Below the pieces are notes generated by a model, which did no database searches, was not told where the DNA came from, and worked only from the letters and a program-made list of their open reading frames with translations. The position numbers and the translations under genes are program-made. DNA of 64,000 nucleotides from Ophiura sarsii (taxonomy: Eukaryota; Echinodermata; Ophiuroidea; Amphilepidida; Ophiuridae), in assembly GCA_035610835.1 (NCBI GenBank), contig CM069446.1:66697062-66761061 (forward strand), read 5' to 3'. Shown in pieces: positions 34,815 through 48,037 of the stretch. The stretch's first letter is position 1. Every line of letters begins with the position of its first letter.

Positions 34815-37800
34815 CATTCTCTTAATCCCTTGTCTGCTAACTTCCTTTCTACTTTAAACTGCTGTTATCATATTGTTGTTCAAACCATTAATACTTCTTC
34901 ATTTTGATTAAATTTGAAGAGTAAATATGAATCGTCACACATGATCGACCCCAAGCTTTGTTTATATAATGAGATAGTTTTGAGGCTAAACTTGAGGGAC
35001 ATTTAAACAGGTAAAGACGGGTCATGGGTAATTAGCAGTGGCTTAGACTTCTTTTTTTCATATTGGGGATGCAATTCCCTACAAACTTGGTAAAAATGAT
35101 ATTATAGTCCATTAGTGTTTAACCTCACGAAATACATTCTCCAATGTGAAAATGAAATCTAAGCCACTGGTGATTCACCAAATACCACTTCATTTTTTAG
35201 AAGTCCCTTAGTCCCTAAACACTTGTCAAGTAAAACAATGCATGGGGTCACTCAAGTCACGTGTGACAAACCTTTTTTTACCCGTTAAATTGAATTAGGA
35301 GAAGAATTATTAAAGATGTGAACACCCATTACTAATAACAGTTACAACAGAAAGACACATAAGATTGAGTATTATGAGAATACTCAAGTTTCTTTCAAAC
35401 AAGCTGTAATAGCACACGCATTTTTTAGCACTTTGTCAAAAAGGTGAAATCAACATGTTTTCCATATAATGGAGTGTATCTTGAGTTTGATGAATCCGAT
35501 ATTCATGATCTAAAATTCTAATGAAATAGTACAGTATGACAAAGATGACATGTATAAACAACGGACCTAATCACATCGATTTGATGATGACAAAAATTAT
35601 TGAACTTTGGGCATCGATGGGTACTAATCATTTTGGGACAGCCTGCACAAGGACAGATGACAGATGAGGAGAGTGCAGTGATGACGAGGAGGGGTTATAA
35701 GATGGGTCTGGTCCGTGACTGTATCAGTAAATTTATTGAACACAAGATTTTTTAATAAGGGATTAGGGGTTGAGCACTGAGTGGTATGAATGATGATGGT
35801 GTGCCATGATGATGGAGGAGATCAGGTTGATAGGAGATTAAAGAGAGCATTGGATTGATGAACATGATGAATACGAGGAGCTGTTACGGGCTAGGGTTAC
35901 AGTGCAATATCGTACAATAAAGACAAAAACATGTAATTGTATCATCATTTAAAAGAAGTCTTGCTCTTAATTGTTTGCTGCAAAATAGTATGACAAAACC
36001 TTGGGCTAGTGGATTTTTTGTCAGGCAGGTAAATTTGGTGAGTTACCTGCCCGACTTGCTAAATTGAAAAAAATCTGAAGTTCCACCACTGGTTGAGATT
36101 GATCAATGCAGCCCGCACACACCCCAGCGTGTTCAAACCCGTGCGAAAATGCACTCTGGTTCATTCTTTTCAGTGTAGCGCATTCATACTGTAATTGTTG
36201 ACCAATCTTCACAGGTAATTGTCTCTTATTGTGGAGGAGACATTTTGTAATACATTTTGTTATTTAATTTTGGACCATATTTTTGGAGCTACAATGTATG
36301 AGCAAATTTAATATCGGGTTTATTACTATTTTTTTAAGGACTATAGATTTTGCCACCTTACCGCAGTGGTGTAACCAGTGGAGGAGGGGGGGGGGGGGGG
36401 AGGGGGCACTTTGCTGATCACTGGCCTTGCGGATACGTAGTGGCCAAGTCCAAGTCCAACCCCAGTTGCCATGGTGAGGTAGGAATAATAAAGTCATTGA
36501 AATTATTTTTAAAAATTTTTAAAAAATGTGGTGGAGAGACTTTTTGGAATTTTTGCCTGCTTGGTGGTTTTACCATTACTGTGTTAGGATAAGCCTATTT
36601 AACCACTAAATCAAGGCGATATGTAGATCTAAATTAAGATCCTCGGGTTACCCCAATGAAGCTAGCATACACCCATCTTTGACTGTGCCAATCCAGTGTC
36701 CATCGAGTGAGCGTTTTGGTTTTGGTTAGGGTTAGGGTTAGGGTTTTGGCTCGCCGGGCTCGCCAAAACTCCTTGGTCAGTAAATTTGAGCGGTTTGTGG
36801 ATTTGAACAGGATCTATGATGTGAGCGATAGAGGGGGTACATATGGTCAGTGGATATACTAGTACTTGGTCAGTGGAGAAGTGCAAGTGGAATTCAGCCG
36901 CGGTGATATAGTCAGTGTAATAAATCAAATCGACAGTCCTGAAATCAGGACTAGGCGATATGTTGCATTTACCGGGCTATCTTAGCCAAAGAATCATGTA
37001 TGTAGCCTATACCGGACAGAAAGAAAGCAGTTTCACAGGGCAATTCTAGTCTATTTCATGCCGGTAAATTGACCTTGCCAGCCCGGTAAAATCCGGATCC
37101 GGTCAGATGAATCCCACCAATCCCACCCAATTCCTCCCCCTCCCCCAAAAAAAACAAAAACCACAATCGAAATTGTTGACTTTTCATGTCAAAATTACAT
37201 CCAAATTAGCTTAAAATAGGCCTTAAATATCTAATTTCAGACCAAATTAAGCTACTTTCAGGCAATTTTGACATTAAAAGACAGAATTTGTGCATGCTTC
37301 ACACGCACCTTACCCACACAATTGTTCTTAATCCTGAGATTTTTTCCCGCCATCCAAAAAAAAAGGATGCTGGTGCAGCCATCGATTGCCACAATGAAGA
37401 AAAACGGGGATGAAAAATGTATTCTGACCGCCCCCTCCCCCCCCCCCCCCCCCCCATTACCGGAAACGCTGGGTACGCGCCTGCTAACCTGACTTGAAAT
37501 TTTTAGTTAATATTTAGGCCAAGTAACAAAAATAACGCGTTTCTCGTCCGAATTTTTTTAAAAATCAGTGAGAGCGGCCCTTACCATTGGTATTTTTTGT
37601 TATTTTTTATTATTTTTCAGAAGCCAAATTACACAAAATTTGCAGATTGTTTCGATCACTATCTATGCCAACAAGTCTTTCGCTCGTCTTTTTCAATGAA
37701 ATATAGTTGAAAATGATGAACACACTCACACACTTTTAAAAACAGGTATGATTTTTGATTTTTTTCGAACTTTTTTTGGAATTTGGAATTTTGAAGGAAT

Positions 37801-39273
37801 TGTTGAAAATAGCAAATAACAAAAATATTGGAGCGGCGTCGAAAATCGGTGCGGGCAGGGACGTGAAACACATAATTTTTGTTACTTGACCTTACTAGAA
37901 AAATTAAATAAATGAAATGGATCCTTTTACCGGGGTAGAATTTTGTAACCAACCGCGAGAATCTGTTAGGATTCTCGCGGAAGGATTTTGCGAGAATCCA
38001 GATTCTCGCCAATTTTGAGAATCCAGATTCTAGCCAATTTTGAGAATCCATGGATTATTGCGAAATTAATGAAAATAATATCCAGAATAAGGCTATAAGC
38101 TTGCACAACTTCCAAATTCGGCATGTTTGTTGACTAAGGGTCAACTACAAGTCATCTAATGTCCTGTTTTGGACTTACAAAAAAACTTTTTTTTTTGTTG
38201 TTGCGGGAATCCAACTGGATTCGCGCGGTAGTGATTTGACGCGAATCTTCACGCGAATCGATTCGTAGAGTATGTATGTACTTTCTAAAAATATTCCTCC
38301 TGGCCTTTCAATATAGTAATTGCTGACTAACATTGACAGGTGGTGAAACATGTGTTGGTCAAGTATGGACCGCTGGTGGCGGGGGAAAGGGCAGTCGGGT
38401 ATACTCAACTGTATGAAACAAAAACGCAGATATATTGGCGAGTTAAAATAATAATGCAGGCCCGTGTAGGAGTATAAGGGTATTAAAAATCACCAATGCA
38501 ATGTCAGAGAGTAAGGCAGCTGCCATTTTTTTAAATTTAATAGTGAGGGAGGAGAGATACCAAGTGCGAAGCACAATCCTCTGCTGCTGAGGATTGTGCC
38601 CTGCCACCTCGTCACTTTTTGAGAGGGGGTGGGGGGGGGGGGGGGGGGCTTGTGACGTGGGATCCCCAAACTGTTGAACGATCGAGGCTCGATAGCTAAC
38701 AAACAGGTACGAGTACCATCAAACCCCAATTGACTCGAATTGGTGCCCTCTCCCACAGCCCACACAATGTATTTAAATACGGTATAATAATGTATGATGC
38801 GGGAGATTTTATATTTGGCAGGCGAGTGGGAGGAAGATTGTCTAGTCTAGGCAGGAGACTCCCGCTGTGGGAGAGTTGACAGCCCTGGAGCCCCCCTCCT
38901 CGAAAAAAAATTGCCCTAAATCATAAATGAACCTTTTTTTTAATAATAATAAGACAAATGTACAACTATATAGACTCAGTCTACAGTCCATGCAGGTGGA
39001 CGAATAATCCCATGATCCAGCCCTGGCAAATTTGCCAGGGCACTGCCACTGGAAAATATGTCTGGTATGGTTAATGGTTACCTGTTTACAGTAGCTCAAT
39101 TTCATTACTACATTACTACAACAGTAGCAATATGCATGAGGACCTGCTGCTCTATAATTTATGGTCTGGTCTGTACACTATAAACTAGTAAAAAGGCGTA
39201 CGCGTAGCGTAAAAAGCTTACCGTACTCTCGACGCTTCCGGTATAGTTTTTAGAGTCTCAACGCACGTCACCA
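34815..39273. other. 4.5 kb non-genic with dispersed repeats
   Basis: 35500-35645 copies the repeat at 13790-13955. TTAGGG-type repeats (three full units) lie at 36726-36746. G or C homopolymers lie near 36390, 37430 and 38630. 37960-38055 holds three copies of GAGAATCCAGATTCTCGCC-like words. The open frames (36021, 36264, 37659, 38490, 38842) carry no known motif and overlap frames on the other strand. I call no gene here. Confidence 0.45.
36726..36746 (+). repeat. Short telomere-like TTAGGG run
   Basis: Three consecutive TTAGGG units within GGTTAGGGTTAGGGTTAGGG. Too short to be telomere; an interstitial motif. Confidence 0.6.
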
Positions 39274-39404
39274 GTAGTGTAGGATGTTATGTAATTTTGC
39301 TTTTTTTTTTGCTAAGGATGGTTTTTTTGGTTTTATTGGCTAAAGTAGACCCTCAGGTATCAGAAATCCATTGATCACATTTTTTTCCATCTGCCGATTG
39401 GCCG

Positions 39405-39700
39405 CCATCTTGGATTTCAAAATGGCCGCCATTTCCAATATAATTTACCCTATAACTTTTGTTCTGAGCAACATATGAAGTCAAACTTGGTGGCAAACCA
39501 CATGTTTTTAATACAAGGGAGTTCACAAGTGCTCTAGCTATGTTCCTATGTCTAACATACATGCATGGCCGCCATCTTGGATTTCAAAATGGCCGCCATT
39601 TACAAAAAATATATTTTGCCATATAACTTTTGTTCTAAGCAACATATAAAGTTGATTTTGGTGGCAAAATCCATGTTTTCAAGAGTTGTTTACAAGACAA
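39405..39700 (-). repeat. ATGGCGGCCAT minisatellite in left arm
   Basis: Two units of about 150 bp, each with ATGGCCGCCATCTTGGATTT, then CAAAATGGCCGCCAT, then ATAACTTTTGTTCT, then TTTTGGTGGCAAA-like text. The same units stand inverted at about 44275-44600 and one diverged unit lies at 43690-43866. CAAGATGGCGGC matches the known YY1 binding consensus; binding is not shown. Confidence 0.7.
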
Positions 39701-40360
39701 AAGAGTGTATAATAGCTGATCTGTTGTTATATATTAATTGGCTGATAGTAGTAATTATTAGGGTAATTATTAGGGTGGTTTAAAGCGGGCTGTAAGTAGC
39801 GCAACTCCAACCTTCTGCTCTACCACAAATTCTTACTTTCCTCTATCTCCCATCTTGCTCCTTACTCTGCATGCATCTCCATTGCACCTTTTCCATGCTT
39901 TGCTTTACTATAGGTTGTAGATACAGGAGGTAATTCCATCAGCCCTCCTGTCCCTAATCGCTTCTCTTGCAGTTACCCATCCACGTCCTCGAAGACTAAG
40001 ATGCATTGCAATGTAGTGCATGTTAGTTGCGTGCCACCTGGATGGCCAAACCTTGCGGTTAGTGCTAACTGACGGAGCTCTGGGGGGGGGGGGGGGGGGG
40101 GGGGGCAATGGTTGGTAGTTCTAGGACTATTGGAGTAGTCTGGAGAACTATTGATCATTGCTTTCACTTTAAATCACTGAGACCTGGGTAGAATATACTC
40201 ATTAGCCTTGGCTGGCAAGTATTCTAGAAGGACAACAAACCATGCTGCTGGAGTTGCGACCACAGTGATTACAGCAAAACCATGATGGCAAACCAAATCA
40301 ATACTAGGGTTAAAGTCCCTAAAATAACGTCTCCTGGAGCAAACTCTGATTTTTCTAAAT

Positions 40361-43260
40361 CAACTGATGACGGCATGCCCCCAAACCCGAGGGAGGAGTA
40401 AACTTGACGGCAGAGCGCGCAATAGGAGACCACTTGCAACTTGCAAGACCAATGTTACTATCTACCATGAATGTGAGAACTATCAGAGAGAGTCGATGCA
40501 GGGAGGAGCTGGTAACCAATCTAATTAAATGTAAAATTGACATGAACACCGCATTTTCCATGATGACCCAGTGAAGTATGAGAGCATTATAGGTGGAACT
40601 CTGATCAATACCTCAGCAACAAGAAATAAAGCAGGTGCAGCTGTAGGTGGAGTCGGGATACTACTCAATAACAGAGCACTCAGATCATTAGCAAGTATCA
40701 AGCCACATTCTGATCGTACACTCATAGTCAACTTCCATGGTAACCCAGCAACAACTGTAGTGGTGACCTACTGCCCTACAAATGTGGCGGATGAAGACAT
40801 CGTAGGAGATCATTACAACAGTCTAAAGGGGGCAATATACTCCATTCCAGCACACAACATCTTGCTTGTTGTTGGCGACTTCAATGCTAGGCTTGGAAAG
40901 GATGACGCCAAATTCACTTACCATGATGACACAAATAGAAATGGAGAGTACCTCGCAGACTTGGCTAAAGAGAAAGATCTTATAATCGCAAATACTTACT
41001 TCCGCAAGAAAAAAGGCAAGTTGTGGAGTGTGGACATATGTCAGCCCAAGCAGCAACAAACTACAGCTGGACTACATCCTTTTCAGGCGGAAATGGCAAA
41101 ACAGTGTTCTAAATTCTGAAGCATATAACACCTTTGCTAGTGTGGGATCTGACCATAGAATCGTCTCTGCTCGTATCCGGAAGCTACTTACAACTGATAA
41201 TGATCTACAAGCCAAATATAGCATAGAGGTGCATAATACTTTTAATAGGTTTCAACCCCTCCAGGATGAAGTAGAAACTGCATCTGAGAAATATTCCAGA
41301 TTCATTAAAGCCACTCAAGATGCTGCAGAGGAAGTGATTCCTGTGAGGAAAAAAAGAGAAAATAACCTACTTCTCAAATGACGCCCAGGTATCAAGGGCG
41401 AGATCACAAATTGAAGAAGCGTATGCAAAATATCGACTAGACAATAATGACGAGGAAAAATGGAGAAATTATAAGGAGGCTAAGAAGAGCCTAGGGGAGG
41501 CTTATGATCATGTGAAAGAGGAAGACTTTACCAATAAGCTTAGAGAGGTAGAAAATGCCCACATAAACTGCAAGCATGGTAAGAGTTGGAAACTGATCAA
41601 CAAAATATCAGGAAGATTGACTACAAGAAAAGGACAAATCAAAGGATCCACGCAAAAAGGAGAGACTAGATAATTGGTATACTCATTTCAAAAATCTACT
41701 TGGGAGCCCACCGCACGTAAGTAATGAAGATGAGGAAATTACCCCAGTACTATCAAATCTCAGCATAAAAGAAGGACCCTTTGACTTGGAGGAATATATG
41801 AGGGCTAAGAAGGCACTTGTAGAGGGGGAAAGCAGTGGAGAAGATGGTATCACACCTGAAATGCTCAAAAGATGTGATTTGGATAATATAATACTGGACT
41901 TCTGCAACGATGCCTTGATGAACGGGAAAAAAGCCAGACCAATGGTCTATTCTCAACATAATACCAATACCAAAATCAGGTGATCTCAGTTTGGGAGGCA
42001 ACTACCGTGGAATAAGTCTAAGCTCAATTGTTGCCGAGCTATACAACAAGATGATACTTAACAGAATCAGACCGGAGCTTGACATCCACTTGAGAGCTAA
42101 TCAAAATGGCTTTCGAGTTGGACGTACCACAGTTGGCCACATTCTTGCCCTCCGAAGAATTGTTGAGGGAATTAGATCAAACAACCTGCCAGCCATCATA
42201 ATTCTGAAGGCCTATGGTATACCTGAGCAGCTTACAAATGCGATTGCAGAAATATACAAGGACACCAAGGCAAAGGTTATATCACCTGATGGGGAAACTG
42301 AGGAATTTGAAATACTGGCTGGAGTACTACAAGGTGACATCTTGGCTCCATATCTCTTTGTCATTGTTCTCGACTACACCCTAAGAGAGGCCATAGATGG
42401 CAAAGAAGAGGAGCTATGATTCCGCTTAACAAAAAGAAGCAACAGACGAATAGGACCAACCACAGTTACTGACCTTGACTTTGCTGACGACATTGCACTG
42501 TTGTCTGAAGACGTGTCTCAAGCGCAATAACTTACTTAACAGAGTGGAGACTTCGGTGGGTAAAGTTGGGCTCAAAATGAACGCTGTAAAGACAAAGTAC
42601 ATGCCCTTCAACCAGAAGCAAGTACCTGTAATCACCACAAACGAAGGTATGTCCCTTGATAAAGTGGAGGACTTCAAGTACCTTGGAGCCTGGATGAACA
42701 GTACTGAAAAGGACATCAAAACACGCAAAGCAGCTGCATGGAGAGCTTGTGGCAAACGCAGTCAGTTATGGAAGGCAAAATCACTATCCAGAAAGCTCAA
42801 AGAAAGACTGTTCATAGCTACTGTAGAATTAGTCCTCCTCTATGGATGTGAGTCATGGACAGTCACCCCAAAGCTTAGTAAACAGCTGGACGGATGTTAC
42901 ACTAGAATGCTTAGAACTATGTTCAACATCAACTGGAGACAGCATGTGACAAATAAGGACCTGTACGCGGATATGCCCAAAGTCTCGGACAAGATCAGGG
43001 AGCGTAGATCAAGATTTGCAGGACATTGCTTCAGAGGGTCCAATGAGCTGGTCTCCAAAGTCATTCATTGGGTCCGGGCATTGGGTACCAAAGCATGGAG
43101 TTAGAAAGCATGGTAGACCAGCCCTAACCTACATTGACTTACTAAAGCGTAACACAGGATTGTAGGTAGAAGAAATCAAGACAGCTATGTTGGATAGGAA
43201 GATTTGGAGAGGCATTGTGGTTCAGGAATATCACCCGCCATAAGTCAAAGTAAGTAAGTC
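40361..43260 (+). pseudogene. RTE-type non-LTR retrotransposon (APE endonuclease plus RT), degenerate
   Basis: In order: STMNVRTIRESRCREELV (start of an APE endonuclease, 40475), then, after a deletion, GVGILLNNRALRSLASIKPH, VVGDFNARLG (40870s), a frameshift near 41030, LDYILFRRKW, VGSDHRIVSARI, end of frame at 41381; RT with GEDGITPEMLKRCDLDN (41840s), NYRGISLSSIVAELYNKMI, NQNGFRVGRTTVGHILALRR, VLQGDILAPYLFVIVLDY, LDFADDIALLS (42476), then the Cys/His-rich C-terminus ending near 43245. The segment that should hold the first palm Asp (FVDFKKAFD type) is missing between NNLPAIII and LKAYGIPEQL. At least five frame breaks. It ends in AAGTAAGTAAGTCAAGTAA. Same family as 22610-23130. Exact clade inside RTE-like is uncertain. 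Confidence 0.85.
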
Positions 43261-44710
43261 AAGTAATTATGCACATAGGCTAATTTATAGGCCAAATAGG
43301 CCTCTAATATTATTAACCATTTTTCTTTCCTTTCCTAGTTATTGTTTCGTTTTGTTTGTTTGTTTGGTTTTGCCTTTGATACATGCAATTGAACAAAACA
43401 GCAATTAGGCCTACCCCTATAATACAATAATACCCCTCTACAATATAGAGGGGGTAGCTGCTGTGGATACAAAAGCATACATTGATTGCTCCTGGTATGT
43501 CTTCGTGTAATAAGTCCAATGCAATGTGATCAACCTAATGTATCACCAGTGGGGTACTACCGGACAATAAATACTAAGTATATGTTACTGCTAACAATTG
43601 AAATTTGTATTGAATTTACAGCTTAATTTATATATAGCAACCATTCATGTCAAATTAATGGATAACAGATAGAACTGTACACTTAATTGTCAGTAAATAA
43701 CTCTTGAAAACATGAGTTTTGCCACAAAAATCAACTTCATATGTTGCTCAGAACAAAAGTTATAGGGTAAAATCTTTTTTTGTTGTAAATGACGGCCATT
43801 TTGAAACCCAAGATGGCGGCCATGCATGTATGTAAGACATCAGAACATAGATACAGTATTGAAAACATGCCCCCCCCCCCCCCCCCCCCAGAGCTCCGTC
43901 AGTTAGCACTAACCGCAAGGTTTGGCCATCCAGGTGGCACGCGACTAACATGCACTACATTGCAATGCATCTTAGTCTTCGAGGACGTGGAGATGGGTAA
44001 CTGCAAGAGAAGCGATTAAGGAAAGGAGGGCTGATGGAATTGCCTCCTGTATCTACAACCTATAGTAAAGCAAAGCATGGAAAAAGGTGCATTGGAGATG
44101 CATGCAGAGTAAGGAGCAAGATGGGAGATAGAGGAAAGGATGAATTTGTGGTAGAGCAGAAGGTTGGAGTTGCGCTACTTACAGCCCGTTTTAAACCACC
44201 CTAATAATTACTCTAATAATTACTACTATCAGCCAATTAATATATAACAACAGATCAGCTATTATACACTCTCTTGTCTTGTAAACAACTCTTAAAAACA
44301 TGGATTTTGCCACCAAAATCAACTTTATATGTTGCTTAGAACAAAAGTTATATGGCAAAATATATTTTTTGTAAATGGCGGCCATTTTGAAATCCAAGAT
44401 GGCGGCCATGCATGTATGTTAGACATAGGAACATAGCTAGAGCACTTGTGAACTCCCTTGTATTAAAAACATGTGGTTTGCCACCAATTTTGACTTCATA
44501 GGTTGCTCATAACAAAAGTTATATGACAAATTATATTGGAAATGGCGGCCATTTTGAAATCCAAGATGGCGGCCATTCCGTGCATGGAAAAAAATGTGAT
44601 CAATGGATTTCTGATAGCTGAGGGTATACTCTATCCAATGACACAAAAAAAAGCATCCTTAGCAAAAAAAAATGCACTAGTTTAAAATCCTACATAACAG
44701 CCTACACTAC

Positions 44711-45015
44711 AGGCATTAGGAGTTTTTCCTAGTCATTTCAATATCATTGCGAAAAGATTCTATGGTCTAATAAGTCGATTTGCTTTCAACAGTCTATACA
44801 GACAGATTTCCAAATATGGCTTTCCTAATAATGGCGCACAAAATGGAGAAATGGGAATTCCCCCGTTTTAGTAGACTTTATCCTCCAGTCGTACAATACG
44901 CTCCACTGCGTTCGCTGTTGTGACGACTGGAAATGTTTCAGCCCAAATGTTCTCATGAATATTGACAAACCACGTACGCGCCTAATGAAATTAATGAGAT
45001 GGCATGGCGTGCGAA
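44711..45015. other. Spacer between two large inverted-repeat structures
   Basis: No gene or repeat recognised. Confidence 0.4.
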
Positions 45016-45498
45016 TTTAAAAGTAATAAGAAATACCACATTTTGAAATATTCTCCTCTAATAATTATTAGTGTTACTCCATTCCTGAACTATTTTTAAA
45101 TTTTATAATAACTATTAATTATCCTGTAAGAGGAAAATTACAATTTTGAAATGATGAAAAATCATAACTATATAAATCCCTATTATCATCATCATAGGGC
45201 GTATATGTGCCCCATAAAGCCCTTTTACGAATATCTTTGAAAAAAAATCAGTATGAAAAATGGAAAAACATTTACTTTTGCGAGGCAAAGGGGAGAGTGG
45301 GCAGGTTCGCCCACCATCAAAAATGATGGTAAGTTGACAAACATGTTGCGGTGATCTGTCACTTTAATGTGGGAAGCTGGCAACATTTACGTTGATACTC
45401 GGCAAAGTCCAATTCCTGGATATATACCGCCGAGGTGAAAAAAAACCTTGTGTATGTGAATGGTGGTTGTCTGTGCGAAACAGGTGCGAGTAAAAACC

Positions 45499-45914
45499 CC
45501 CGGGGGGGCACTGACATTTGAAAAGGGTATAGGTATGTGCCGCGCTGAAGACCCCCTTTTTCACCCTCTGCTGCTAGTTCTTATGACCCCCCTTTTGAGC
45601 CTGCATCAGTTCTTAAGACCCCATTTTTATTGAAAATTCAAAAATCGCGAAATTTTGCGTTCCAAAGCTGGTATTTTGTGTTCCAAAGCCCCAATTTTTC
45701 GAAAATGTTGCGTTCTTAAACCAAAATAAATCGAAAATTGAACTATAGACCAGTTCTCAAGACCTTTTTTTTTTTGGAAAAAAATCAGTTCCTAAGACCC
45801 TATTTTTCGTCATAAAATCCACTCAGTTCAGTTCTTTAGCCCCCCTTTTTGAGACCCTGGGCGGCACACCCCTACCCAAAAAAAAGTTGAGTGCCCCCCC
45901 CCCCCCCCCCCGGG
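45499..45914. mobile_element. hAT-like MITE with 8-bp duplication TAAAAACC
   Basis: Ends CCCGGGGGGGCACT and AGTGCCCCCC...CCCGGG are inverse (the right end is expanded by a C homopolymer). TAAAAACC flanks both sides (45491-45498, 45915-45922). 8-bp duplications are typical of hAT elements. The interior repeats words like AGTTCTTAAGACCCC. It is inserted near the 3' end of the CR1-type element. Confidence 0.8.
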
Positions 45915-46137
45915 TAAAAACCATCAGCCGGAGCTAGTTGGCGAATATGTGAGCCTTATAAAGACGTTCACAAAAGGTGAAGTGATGACGTCCGCAGGCA
46001 GAGCATTCCATAGTCGAATTGCTGTTGACATGAAGGAGTATTTATAGATTTCTTTGGTGGAGTAGGCCTATGTGGTGAGAGGTTGGAACTTTGCAGGATG
46101 ATGGCTTCTGAGACTGGATTCGTTCATTGGAGTCAGG

Positions 46138-46979
46138 TAGGGGAGATGCGGGAGAGTTGAGCCACCGGGAGAGTTGAACCACCCCCTATAACTCGAAAAG
46201 TAGTAACTTACTAAAATTTATATTGGCATATATTGTTATATAGCATCAATACGACATTATTAGTGTTAACTCTACTGTCATGTGTGCTCAGTATCAAAGA
46301 TACCTAAACAAAATCATTTTTTTCACTTTTGAGTGAAAAATAGGGGGAAAAATGTTTTGTCTTTTTCCCCATAGCAAGACTTAGAATATAATAGCGGTAA
46401 TTTGTTTATTGAAGGGGGTATACATGACCATTATTTTAGAGAACTATTGTAAACTACCAAAAGTTCTACACCAGACAGGATTGGATTATTTACAAAATGG
46501 TCACCATGAGGAGAGTTGAGCCATTGGTCATGGGGAGAGTTGAGCATAGGGAAAACATGTAGTAACACTTTGATTTTTGGACTAAAGGTGAAAAATGTAT
46601 AATAAATGAGAGAAAATGTAATTTTGTGCCATGATAATAACAATTGAGCACCATATTTACTTTAAGGATTAATAAATCAAAAGTTGAAAAAATATGATTT
46701 TGTTTTTTTCACCAGCCATTGACTTATCATGCTGGCTCAACTCTCCTGTAATGGTGGCTCAACTCTCCCATACTGTAGGGAGAGTTGAGCCACTTTACCA
46801 ATTTTTTTCAAACCTTTTGTATAAATAAGCCTTAACTGCTATCCCAACTTTTATTGTTTCACAACGAAAACAACACTCTAAAGTTTATCTTACACTAATT
46901 TTTTACAGGTTTGTACTTTTCTTCCGCATATGGTGACACAAAATATAAAAAATGGCTCAACTCTCCCGCATCTCCCCTA
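46138..46979. mobile_element. TAGGGGAGATGCGGG-ended MITE inside the CR1-type element
   Basis: Ends TAGGGGAGATGCGGGAGAGT and ACTCTCCCGCATCTCCCCTA are exact inverses. The subterminal GAGAGTTGAGCCA word recurs several times inside on both strands. Flanks CAGG (46134-46137) and CCGG (46980-46983) look like a 4-bp duplication with one change. It lies between the DDY and LTP codons of the retrotransposon. Confidence 0.8.
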
Positions 46980-48037
46980 CCGGTAGTCGTCTTTGTTAAT
47001 TGCAATGAGTCCATGTGAAATTTTGAAGAGCATAATTGTTATTGCTGCTTCCCTTCTGAATTGAAGCGTGGGCCACTGGAGCTTCTGGAGCATTACTGTT
47101 ACACTTTCAGTTTGTTGATAAGTGTTTTTCACAAATCTGGCGGCTCGCCTCTGTATGGCTTCAATCTGGTTGAGTGTAGTCTGATGGTGTGGGTTCCAAA
47201 CAGAGGAGCGCAATATTCCAGATGGGGGCGGACAAGGGACATGTAAGCCTGCTCTTTCAATTGAGGGTGACAATGTCTCAGGTTTCTCTTGATGAGTCCT
47301 AGCATCCTGTTAGCCTTTGATATCATATCTTGGTGATGTGGGTTTTCCAGGAGAGTTCAGATGTGAAGGTGAGCCCAAGGTATGGATTTTCACTGACAGT
47401 TGTAAGGTTGTCTTCACCCAGGTGGTAATGAAAGCTGTTGTTGTTGAGACGATGAGTGAATTGCATGACATGACACTTGTCAGAATTAAATTTCATCTGC
47501 CATTTTAAAGTCCATGAGTGCAGCGTGTCACTGAGATCCTTTTGGAGAGCTTTGCAGTCGTCTTTGCTGTTGATTGGACGGTACATGAAACAGTCATCGG
47601 CGAATAGGCGAATTGGTGACGAGATTGACTTTGTGATATCATTGATGAATGTGAGGAAAAGGTAAGGGGCCTATTACTGTGCCTTGGGGAACTCCTGATA
47701 GGACGTCACACCATTCAGAGGCTTCGCCGTCAACAACCACTTTCTGTGATCTTCTGGTAGGGAAATTTTCAAACCACTTCAGAAGATGGCCACGAATCCC
47801 GTAATGGTGTAGCTATACAGTAGCTTCAGGAGCAATCGTTGATGGGGGACACGGTCGAATGCCTTTGAAAAATCTAAAATGATTGAGTCCACTTGTTTCC
47901 TGTCATCAAGAGCTTTGGCAAAATCATGCGATGTTATGATGAGTTGTGACTCGCATGACCGACCAGGACGAAAACCATGCTGACTATCAATAAGGATGTT
48001 GTGTGTGTCATAGTGGCCCATCACTTGGCTGAATATA

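Larger units (their letters stand above)
39274..44710. mobile_element. Large inverted-repeat structure with retrotransposon in the loop
   Basis: The left arm 39274-40105 and right arm 43867-44710 are inverse copies with very high identity (for example CCATCTTGGATTTCAAAATG, AACTGACGGAGCTCTGGGGG and GATGCATTGCAATGTAGTGC-like words in matching order). The arms end internally at a G/C homopolymer (40082-40105, 43869-43889). The loop 40106-43866 carries the RTE-type element. The outer ends read GTAGTGTAGG inverted. I could not identify a target duplication or transposase, so whether this is one transposon or an inverted duplication is open. Confidence 0.75.

Noticed and set aside
36726..36746. Telomere or chromosome end
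   Set aside because: Only three TTAGGG units inside ordinary sequence.
37659..38051. 130-codon minus-strand open frame
   Set aside because: Built partly on repeated GAGAATCCAGATTCTCGCC words; no domain, no splice support.
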